Shown one piece after another: positions 57,498 through 64,000 of a stretch of DNA of 64,000 nt. Below the pieces are notes generated by a model. It searched no databases. It was not told where the DNA came from and saw only the letters and a program-made list of their open reading frames with translations. The DNA is taken from positions 186,001-250,000 of the forward strand of contig NZ_KQ758620.1 in assembly GCF_001457035.1 (NCBI RefSeq), read 5' to 3'. The first letter of the stretch is position 1; each line of letters starts with the position of its first letter. The translations under genes were made by a program, and so were the position numbers. This stretch comes from Fictibacillus enclensis (GTDB lineage Bacteria; Bacillota; Bacilli; Bacillales; Fictibacillaceae).

Positions 57498-57526
57498 AAG
57501 CAGGAACCGCAACCCGGCTCCTGCTT
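57498..57526. terminator. Terminator between lrp-like and galM
   Basis: AAGCAGGAACC pairs with GGCTCCTGCTT with one mismatch; A and T runs lie on both sides. Confidence 0.85.
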
Positions 57527-57531
57527 CTTGG

Positions 57532-58578
57532 TTATTCCACTCCAAATGTGTACGTCGTATGGGCTTGATATTCCTCACCTGCATCCAGAACCACCGATGG
57601 AAACTGTGAATGGTGGATGGCATCCGGCACACCTTGTGTTTCCAGGCAAATGCCGAGATGCTTTCTAGATGGCACATCACGGAACTCTCCATCGGAATCC
57701 AGCATGTTCCCTGAATAAACGACCACGCATTTTTGATCCGTCTCAACCGTTAAGGTTCTTCCGCTTGTTTCCTCTTTCAGCACGATCTCATTGTTTTGAT
57801 TCGTGGCCAGCAAGAACGGATGGTCATATCCCCCTCCAGCCAGCTTGTTCTGCTCATAATCTGCAGTTGTTCCTGTTTTCACCTTTTGCCCTTTTCGTAA
57901 ATCAAACGGTGTACCCTGAACATTCAGCGCCCTGCCAGTGGGAATCAGTTCTTTATCCAGCTCCAAGAATTGGTCGCTCTTTAACTGGAGCGTGTGATCC
58001 TGAATATCATGCTTCAGGTTCCCGCTTAAGTTAAAGTACGAATGATTGGTAAGATTCAACAGTGTCTTTTTGTCGCTTTGGGCGGAATATGAAATGCTTA
58101 ACGTGTTTTCATCATTTATAAGATAGGTAACATTAACCTCCACCCTGCCGGGGTATCCTTCTTCTCCATCAGGGCTGACATAGGAAAATTTCACCCCGCA
58201 TTGCTCTTCCTCTTCAATCACTTCTGCACTCCATACCACCGCGTTAAACCCTTTTTTTCCTCCATGAAGGTGGTTGTTTCCATCATTTTTGGCAAGGGTA
58301 TATTCCTGTCCGTCCAGTTCAAAGGAACCGCTCAGAATCCTTCCGGCGACCCGTCCGGCGATGGCTCCAAGGTAATTGGTGTCCTTCAAATAATCCCCCA
58401 GAGTATCGTGGCCAAGCACGACATTCTCCAGGTTCCCCTCTTTGTCGGGTGCCATGATGCAGGTAATGATTGCGCCGTAATTAATCGCGGAAACTTCCAT
58501 TCCTTTGCTGTTGATCATCGTATAGGCCAAAATGTCCTGATCTTGTGTGGTGCCAAAGTTCTCTTGAATGACTTTCAT
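57532..58578 (-). CDS. galM: Aldose 1-epimerase
   Basis: This enzyme of 348 residues interconverts the alpha and beta anomers of sugars. NDGNNHLHGGKKGFNAVVWS holds the catalytic His, LLNLTNHSYFNLSG the second His region, and GICLETQGVPDAIHH the catalytic Glu. AAAGGTGATGGACG precedes the ATG. As the last intact gene of the xyl group it probably equilibrates xylose or arabinose anomers released by the beta-xylosidase. Confidence 0.92.
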   Translation of the reverse strand: MKVIQENFGTTQDQDILAYTMINSKGMEVSAINYGAIITCIMAPDKEGNLENVVLGHDTLGDYLKDTNYLGAIAGRVAGRILSGSFELDGQEYTLAKNDGNNHLHGGKKGFNAVVWSAEVIEEEEQCGVKFSYVSPDGEEGYPGRVEVNVTYLINDENTLSISYSAQSDKKTLLNLTNHSYFNLSGNLKHDIQDHTLQLKSDQFLELDKELIPTGRALNVQGTPFDLRKGQKVKTGTTADYEQNKLAGGGYDHPFLLATNQNNEIVLKEETSGRTLTVETDQKCVVVYSGNMLDSDGEFRDVPSRKHLGICLETQGVPDAIHHSQFPSVVLDAGEEYQAHTTYTFGVE

Positions 58579-58629
58579 CGTCCATCACCTTTCTGTCTGC
58601 CTGGTAAAGCCTATTGTCATCCCAAAAAT

Positions 58630-59020
58630 TCATGGTAAAGTACTGTTCCGATCATAGGCACGAAATTGTACACCATCATTGTTGATCAGATCAATGAGTC
58701 TTGACAAAACGGATGCTGTTCCTTTCGTCATGTGAAGAAGAATGACAATCGGTCCCTCTGCAACCGCATCAATGCCTTTGATGGCGTTTTCAATAATCCG
58801 TTCCGGAGCGGTTTCGTGATGTTTCCAGTCTGCTGTATCCACGTTCCAGCCCCACATCCTCATCATGTACTGAACCAGCCCATGGCGCAAGTCTTCTTTC
58901 ATATAAGGATGGCTGCCAAAGGGGGCTCTCGTCAAGTGAGTGTCACACCTGTTAATTCAGACAACGTTTTTTGGGCATGCCCTTCGTCAAACGTTAAATA
59001 AATGTCCTTCCTGTACCACC
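58630..59020 (-). pseudogene. Polysaccharide deacetylase relic inside the xyl operon
   Basis: Near 59015-58960 the minus strand reads KDIYLTFDEGHAQKT, the catalytic start of NodB-type deacetylases, then LSELTGVTLT and a stop. From 58935 another frame reads TRAPFGSHPYMKEDLRHGLV, WGWNVDTADWKHHE and GPIVILLHMTKGTASVLSRL, the family's second half. About 60-80 residues between the two parts are missing and the frames differ, so the gene is dead. The C-terminal piece of 101 codons is open but has no ribosome site. Confidence 0.72.
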
Positions 59021-59049
59021 TGGGTCACTCAATTCTATTCTCCATGCGA

Positions 59050-60708
59050 CTATTGGTTCACATACCATGGCTTTTCCGTTGTTCTAAAGCAGCTCTGAAT
59101 TCGAACTCCCCGCTCCACGTATGAAAAGTAATCAAAATCCGCATAAAAGTCACGTCCGCTTAAATCCTGACTGCAAAGGCCAATAAACGCGCCTGTGAAT
59201 CCTTGATCCAGCAAGGTGCCGCCTTTTTTCAATTCGGCATGGTCATCTGAGATTTTCCCGGCATCCAGAACAGGACCCACAGCTTTCCAATGTTCCCCGT
59301 CGGGAGAATAATAGAATTGGAGATCATGATACTCAATTTCCGCCTTTAAGTACACCTTTTCCCATCCTTCAATAGAAATGGGTGCATCCAAAGATTCATC
59401 ATAATCACCCTGGTCATTGCTCATAATATACAGGCACTTTCCTGCTTCCTCATCCTTGCTGATGCAGAGATAATAATAGTTTCGGTTGTTGTAATAATAG
59501 ATCAGTCCCGCCATTTGCTGAAAGGTTTGTGGACAGCACTCCACCTCTGTTTCTGCCAAGAACGAAAACGCCTGCTGTCTTCTGGCGATCAAACTTTGCC
59601 TGTGGTTGGAATTCATGGATTCCCTTCCCCTTAGCCTAAGATAACCGGGTCGTTCCTTTACCGATACCCATTCCTCGCTCATCGGTTCGCGCAGGGAATT
59701 AAAATGGATGCTAAGCCCTTCTCCATCAAAATCGTCAGTTTCAGGCACGGGTTTAATTGTAAACTCAGGGAGGGATGGTGCTTCCACTCTTTCATGGGGA
59801 CGGTTACCTCCGTCTTCAAGTCTCAGCCAGTGATCATCGGTCCATACCGCTTTCTGGATGGAGGTTTCGCGCCCAAGGTTGCAATTTTCCGAGCCAGGCA
59901 ACGGACGTCCGGTCAGGTGCACCATATACACCTCATTGTCCTGAGTTTCAACAATGCTCGCATGTCCGGCCTTTTGCAGCGCCAACTCTGGTTTCCCTTT
60001 TGAAGTCAGCACCGGTCCTTTGGGATCCACTTCATACGGACCAAAAAGACTCTGTGACCTGGCTACGGTTACTGCATGGTTATACCGCGTTCCTCCCTCG
60101 GCAGTGACAAGATAATAATAGCCGTTCTTTTTATATAGATGAGGCGCCTCCGTAAGCCCTAGGCTTGTTCCCTTAAAAATATTACGGATGGACCCGACAA
60201 GCTTTTCTTCCTGCGGAGAGTATTCCTGAAGCAAAATGCCGCCAAACGAATTTTTATTTTTGCGGTGATCCCAAACCATATTCACCAGCCATTTCTTTCC
60301 GTTATCATCGTGGAAAAGAGAAGGATCAAAGCCACTGCTGTTCAAATAGATGGGTTCAGACCAAGGCCCCTGGATATCTGTTGCCGTTACCAGGTAGTTG
60401 TGCGTATCCTTGAACGGGCCAATATGGCTTTTTACATCCGTATAAATGAGATAGAAGGTACCCTCGTGATAACTGAGACAAGGCGCCCAAACACCACCAG
60501 AACTTGGGTTTCCGAGCATATCAAGCTGGCTTTTGCGCGTTAATGGACGCGGCAGCAGCTCCCAGTTTCTCAAATCCTTTGAATGATGAATCTGTACTCC
60601 CGGAAACCATTCGAAGGTGGATGTTGCGATATAATAATCGCCTTCTACCCGTAGTATGGATGGATCAGGATTAAAGCCACGTAAAATTGGATTGATGATT
60701 TCTGACAT
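59050..60708 (-). CDS. xynB: GH43 beta-xylosidase
   Basis: This glycoside hydrolase has 552 residues. The start MSEIINPILRGFNPDPSILR holds the catalytic base Asp of GH43; GGVWAPCLSYHEGTFYLIYT, SSGFDPSLFHDDNGKKWLVN and LTEAPHLYKKNGYYYLV (catalytic acid Glu) follow, then a C-terminal beta-sandwich (from about 330). It releases xylose or arabinose from xylo-oligosaccharides in the cytoplasm (no signal peptide). GGAGGAACTAGT precedes the ATG at 60708. The last 20 residues after DFDYFSYVE are not family-like and may be a frameshift tail. Confidence 0.92.
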   Translation of the reverse strand: MSEIINPILRGFNPDPSILRVEGDYYIATSTFEWFPGVQIHHSKDLRNWELLPRPLTRKSQLDMLGNPSSGGVWAPCLSYHEGTFYLIYTDVKSHIGPFKDTHNYLVTATDIQGPWSEPIYLNSSGFDPSLFHDDNGKKWLVNMVWDHRKNKNSFGGILLQEYSPQEEKLVGSIRNIFKGTSLGLTEAPHLYKKNGYYYLVTAEGGTRYNHAVTVARSQSLFGPYEVDPKGPVLTSKGKPELALQKAGHASIVETQDNEVYMVHLTGRPLPGSENCNLGRETSIQKAVWTDDHWLRLEDGGNRPHERVEAPSLPEFTIKPVPETDDFDGEGLSIHFNSLREPMSEEWVSVKERPGYLRLRGRESMNSNHRQSLIARRQQAFSFLAETEVECCPQTFQQMAGLIYYYNNRNYYYLCISKDEEAGKCLYIMSNDQGDYDESLDAPISIEGWEKVYLKAEIEYHDLQFYYSPDGEHWKAVGPVLDAGKISDDHAELKKGGTLLDQGFTGAFIGLCSQDLSGRDFYADFDYFSYVERGVRIQSCFRTTEKPWYVNQ

Positions 60709-60869
60709 ACTAGTTCCTCCGTTCTTAATAGATTTTTCTGTTTTGTTCATCCTTGATTTCCAATTGTAATCATTTCCGATATTTGAAACCGCCGTGATTC
60801 GATAGAATGGGTCGGCTGATACAGTGATCCATCTACCACCCGTTTTACCTGGCAATCTCGCAAGTTAGA

Positions 60870-62369
60870 CTAGTTTCTTAATTCCATCAGCTGTTGGTTC
60901 ATTTCTTTCGTTTGTGAATACACTTGCTGATAGACTCTAAATATTTTTTTATAGCGTTCTACATTTTCGCTGTTTGGCTGATAGGTTTTGGCTGACTCGA
61001 TAAAGGATTCTGCACATTCCTTTAAAGAGGAGAACCAGCCTGAGCCATACGCTGCGAGCATGGCCGCACCCATCCCCGGTCCTTGTTCACTGGAAAGCTT
61101 GACGATCGTGGCATTGAAAATATCCGCCTGCATCTGCAGCCAATTCTCATTCTTCGCTCCGCCGCCGATGGAAATGATCGTATCAATCGCCTTCCCATGG
61201 TCCCTGAAAATCTCAATCGATTCATTCAGCGAGAAGGTGATTCCTTCAAGCACCGCCCGGATAAAATGCTTTCGTTCATGAGAGGCATCCACGCCAATAA
61301 AGCTTGAACGGATGCTGGAATCGGCATGCGGGGTCCGCTCACCGACCAAATAAGGCGTGAACAGCAAGCCGTTGGATCCCGCAGGCACCGTTTCGATGTC
61401 CTGCAAAAACGATTCAAACGGTTCATCCGCAGCAAAGCGTTCTTTAAACCAGCTCAGGCTGTAGCCCGCTGCCAATGTTACTCCCATTGTGTAGAAGGCA
61501 TTTTCCTCGCCATGATTAAAATAGTGAACCTTGCCTTCAAAGTCCTGATCATTTCTTTCTTCATACGACAGCACCACACCGGATGTGCCGATGCTGCACA
61601 GCGTTTTGCCTTCAGACAGAATTCCAGCGCCTATTGCACCGCATGCATTGTCAGCACCGCCGGCATAAACGCCTGTCGAAGGAGCAAGACCTGTCTCCTG
61701 TGCGAATTCTTCGGTAATTTTTCCAACGCAATCATGCGATTCGACAAGCGGAGGACAAAGACTCACATCAATGCCAAACGTTCCGCACATTTCCTCGCAC
61801 CACTTTTTCCCGCTGACATTAAGTAGCAGAGTGCCGGCCGCATCGGAATACTCACTGCTCAAACTGCCGGTCATCCGGTATCTCAAATAGTCCTTTGGCA
61901 AAAGAAAAACAGCTGCTTTTTCAAATATCTCCGGCTCATTCTCCTTCACCCACAGAATTTTAGGCAAGGTAAAGCCCTCCAGCGCCGGGTTTTTCGTTAC
62001 CTTCAACAGTTGCTGTTCGCCAATCGTTTCAACGATTTCCCGGCATTGCGGGGTGGTACGGGTGTCGTTCCAAAGAATGGCGTTACGAAGCACCTGATTG
62101 GTTTCATCGAGTAAGACCAGCCCGTGCATCTGACCCGAGAAACTGATTCCTTCAATATCTTCCGGGTTTCCATCAACTTGGGCAATCAGCTCCTTCAGGC
62201 CTTCGGTCGTTTGCTTTACCCACTGTTCCGGATCCTGTTCACTGTATCCAAATTTCTCCTGAATTAGAGGATACGATTTGGAGACCTCATAACATACCTC
62301 CCCCTTCTGGTTCACGAGCAAAATTTTTACCGCGCTTGTACCTAAATCTACACCGATGACATACTTCAT
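60870..62369 (-). CDS. xylB: Xylulokinase
   Basis: This FGGY kinase of 499 residues phosphorylates D-xylulose to xylulose 5-phosphate. YVIGVDLGTSAVKILLVNQK is the phosphate 1 motif, GISFSGQMHGLVLLD and NAILWNDTRT bind the sugar, GADNACGAIGAG contains the catalytic Asp, and ISIGGGAKNENWLQMQADIF is the adenosine motif. GAAAAGGAATGATCAAAC precedes the ATG. It follows xylA after a hairpin. Confidence 0.95.
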   Translation of the reverse strand: MKYVIGVDLGTSAVKILLVNQKGEVCYEVSKSYPLIQEKFGYSEQDPEQWVKQTTEGLKELIAQVDGNPEDIEGISFSGQMHGLVLLDETNQVLRNAILWNDTRTTPQCREIVETIGEQQLLKVTKNPALEGFTLPKILWVKENEPEIFEKAAVFLLPKDYLRYRMTGSLSSEYSDAAGTLLLNVSGKKWCEEMCGTFGIDVSLCPPLVESHDCVGKITEEFAQETGLAPSTGVYAGGADNACGAIGAGILSEGKTLCSIGTSGVVLSYEERNDQDFEGKVHYFNHGEENAFYTMGVTLAAGYSLSWFKERFAADEPFESFLQDIETVPAGSNGLLFTPYLVGERTPHADSSIRSSFIGVDASHERKHFIRAVLEGITFSLNESIEIFRDHGKAIDTIISIGGGAKNENWLQMQADIFNATIVKLSSEQGPGMGAAMLAAYGSGWFSSLKECAESFIESAKTYQPNSENVERYKKIFRVYQQVYSQTKEMNQQLMELRN

Positions 62370-62395
62370 GTTTGATCATTCCTTTTCTATTGATA

Positions 62396-62432
62396 AAAAA
62401 GTGCTGGGCAACTTGGATGTCCAGCACTTTTT
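62396..62432 (-). terminator. Hairpin between xylA and xylB
   Basis: AAAAAGTGCTGG and CCAGCACTTTTT pair perfectly over 12 bp with a T tail on the minus strand. As no promoter is evident before xylB, it probably reduces rather than stops downstream transcription. Confidence 0.8.
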
Positions 62433-62458
62433 GGTGGTTGATGAATGTTATTCTTTTC

Positions 62459-63790
62459 TTACACAGTCACGCTGGACAGTGTTTCAATGATGTAACGGTT
62501 TACTGTTGCTTTCAGGCGCTCCTGGCGCCCGGATTGGTTCTTGATGTCGCCCAATTGATAAGCATAAGCCTCAAGAGCATGGAAATCTGTTTTTCCTTCG
62601 ACAATGTCAAGGCCGATTCCTCTTGTATAGCTGCTGTAGCGGTCTTCAATGAAGGCATCCAGCACACGGTCTTCAATCAGTTTGTTCGCTACCTTCAAAC
62701 CGATAGCAAAGCAATCCATTCCCGCAATGTGAGCATGGAACAGATCTTCCGGCTCAAAGGATCCTCTTCGAACCTTCGCATCAAAGTTCAAGCCGCCGCT
62801 GCCAAGGCCGTCATTTTTAAGAATTTCATACATGGCCAGTGTAGCAGAATACAGGTCGGTCGGGAATTCGTCAGTATCCCAGCCAAGAAGCGTATCACCC
62901 TGGTTCGCATCGACAGATCCAAGCATGCCGTTGATTCGAGCCACTCGCAGTTCATGTTCAAACGTATGGCCGGCAAGCGTCGCATGGTTGGCTTCCACGT
63001 TGAATTTGAATGTATCCTGAAGATCGTACTTTTGCAGGAACGCAAGACCCGTTGCCACGTCAAAGTCATATTGATGCTTCGTTGGCTCCTTCGGCTTCGG
63101 CTCAATAAGGAACTGTCCGTTAAAGCCGATTTCTTTTGCATAATCCTTGGCCATATGGAAGAAACGCGCGAGGTTATCCTGCTCCAGCTTCATGTCTGTG
63201 TTCAAGAGGGTTTCATATCCTTCACGTCCACCCCAGAACACATAGTTTTCAGCGCCAAGCTGCTTGGCCACTTCCAGCGCTTTTTTTACTTTCGCCGCGG
63301 AATAGGCGAACACATCAGCATTACTGGTTGTGGCTGCTCCGTGCACATAACGCGGATGGGTAAACATGTTTGCAGTGTTCCAAAGCAATTTTACTTTGCT
63401 GGTTTTCATATACTCCTGAATCATGTTTACGATAATGTCCTGATTTTCATTGGTTTCTTTTAAATTGCTTCCTTCTGGCGCAATATCCACATCATGGAAG
63501 CAGAAAAACGGAACATCGAGCTTTTCAAACAGTTCAAAAGCAGCATCCACACGTGCTTTGGCAAGGTCCATCCCTTTAAATTGATCCCAAGGACGGATGG
63601 CAGTTCCTACTCCGAACGGGTCAGTTCCATCTGCTGTAAAAGTATGCCAGTAAGCGACTGAAAAACGGAGCCATTCTTCCGCTGTTTTTCCATTGATCAC
63701 TTCAGCGGGATTGTAATAACGAAACGCGAGAGGATTGTTGGAATCCGCTCCTTCAAATTGAACTTGTTTCACGCCTTCAAAATATGCCAT
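62459..63790 (-). CDS. xylA: Xylose isomerase
   Basis: This enzyme of 443 residues converts D-xylose to D-xylulose. [13 protein letters not shown] carries the catalytic His/Asp, [17 protein letters not shown] and [16 protein letters not shown] contain metal ligands, and [18 protein letters not shown] and GSVDANQGD are further signature blocks. AAGGGGGAAGTACATACT precedes the ATG. First gene of the operon, expressed from the XylR-type promoter. Confidence 0.97.
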   Translation of the reverse strand: MAYFEGVKQVQFEGADSNNPLAFRYYNPAEVINGKTAEEWLRFSVAYWHTFTADGTDPFGVGTAIRPWDQFKGMDLAKARVDAAFELFEKLDVPFFCFHDVDIAPEGSNLKETNENQDIIVNMIQEYMKTSKVKLLWNTANMFTHPRYVHGAATTSNADVFAYSAAKVKKALEVAKQLGAENYVFWGGREGYETLLNTDMKLEQDNLARFFHMAKDYAKEIGFNGQFLIEPKPKEPTKHQYDFDVATGLAFLQKYDLQDTFKFNVEANHATLAGHTFEHELRVARINGMLGSVDANQGDTLLGWDTDEFPTDLYSATLAMYEILKNDGLGSGGLNFDAKVRRGSFEPEDLFHAHIAGMDCFAIGLKVANKLIEDRVLDAFIEDRYSSYTRGIGLDIVEGKTDFHALEAYAYQLGDIKNQSGRQERLKATVNRYIIETLSSVTV

Positions 63791-63829
63791 AGTATGTACT
63801 TCCCCCTTGATTGCTGTCAGAACCTATAA

Positions 63830-63843
63830 TGTAGCCGCTTACA
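63830..63843 (-). promoter_or_regulatory. Candidate catabolite-repression (cre) site
   Basis: On the minus strand TGTAAGCGGCTACA, a near palindrome that matches the cre consensus TGWAARCGYTWNCW in all but two positions. It lies between the promoter and xylA, where CcpA would block elongation. Confidence 0.6.
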
Positions 63844-63882
63844 TTACTGGCTGTATCGGCCCGCAGCTGATTTGTTACACCG

Positions 63883-63912
63883 ATTATAGCACCTTGCAAC
63901 TTAGTTTGTCTA
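63883..63912 (-). promoter_or_regulatory. SigA promoter of the xyl operon
   Basis: On the minus strand TAGACA (63912-63907), 18 bases, TATAAT (63888-63883). The leader to xylA is about 85 bp. Confidence 0.7.
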
Positions 63913-63925
63913 TCAAACAAACTAA
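63901..63925. promoter_or_regulatory. XylR operator
   Basis: TTAGTTTG and CAAACTAA flank nine bases and form a 25-bp palindrome-like site with inner TTTG/CAAA repeats, very similar to the B. subtilis XylR operator. It covers the -35 box. XylR itself is not in the window and may lie just beyond the right edge. Confidence 0.82.
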
Positions 63926-64000
63926 ATAAATGGAACTATTTTTGTAATCGATTAAATCAAAGGCGTAGGCTAAATTCCTTTTCCTCAGCCTTACGGATTA

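Noticed and set aside
1-64000. CRISPR array, tRNA, rRNA, prophage or insertion sequence
   Set aside because: No regular spaced repeats, no clover-leaf or rRNA sequence, and no transposase, integrase or phage structural genes were recognised.

Overview
The window looks like chromosomal DNA of an aerobic, endospore-forming, low-to-middle GC member of the Bacillaceae. The basis is strong AGGAGG-type ribosome binding sites, frequent TTG and GTG starts, and blocks of gene order known from Bacillus subtilis: yhbJ-yhcA-yhcB-yhcC with a MarR gene, xpaC-yaaN, yhjC-yhjB, a deo operon with a SorC-type DeoR, and xylA-xylB with a XylR-like operator. A dispersed-repeat relic near 2.3 kb is also of a Bacillaceae type. 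I cannot name the species; a Fictibacillus-like genome would fit. No rRNA, tRNA, CRISPR array, intact insertion sequence or prophage was seen.

Layout. 0-2.2 kb: TetR-controlled ABC exporter. 2.5-8.4 kb: pssA, two MarR genes, a drug-efflux operon and a CBS protein. 8.4-16.2 kb: acyl-CoA synthetase, a motility-sigma (SigD) glucosaminidase, yaaN/xpaC and a 3D-domain wall protein. 16.6-20.6 kb: PheC-like binding protein, radical SAM protein, pseudouridine synthase, YdeI-like protein and an AmiS/UreI channel. 20.7-24.2 kb: nucleoside salvage (nupC, cdd, deoC, deoR). 24.3-30.5 kb: FAD oxidoreductase with its TetR regulator, phosphatase, DedA protein, yhjCB and a zinc peptidase.

30.7-36.9 kb is the standout accessory locus. 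A helix-turn-helix/TPR (RRNPP-type) regulator is followed by a 38-codon secreted-peptide gene. Next come homologues of sdpA, sdpB and sdpC, the machinery of the SDP cannibalism toxin. Then follow a PadR regulator, a HAAS-type membrane protein, a DUF3784 membrane protein, a DCC-type thiol oxidoreductase and a YhfC-type intramembrane protease. The SdpC homologue has no cysteine and carries a six-Tyr/six-Ala block where the toxin should be. SdpR and SdpI, the usual regulator/immunity pair, are absent. The simplest reading is a peptide-quorum-controlled relative of the SDP toxin system with unknown immunity and processing genes.

37-57.5 kb is a mosaic of small metabolic and regulatory genes: a lysine-riboswitch permease, WYL-regulated genes sharing one operator, SDR, GNAT and VOC proteins, and a serine-rich spore-coat-like peptide with a SigK-like promoter. 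It also holds several decaying genes (P1 peptidase, PhzF, DUF2512 and DUF3784 relics); a further relic (CDF transporter) lies at 12.6 kb and another (polysaccharide deacetylase) at 58.6 kb. 57.5-63.9 kb is a xylose/xylan operon (xylA, xylB, xynB, deacetylase relic, galM) under a XylR-type operator and a cre-like site.
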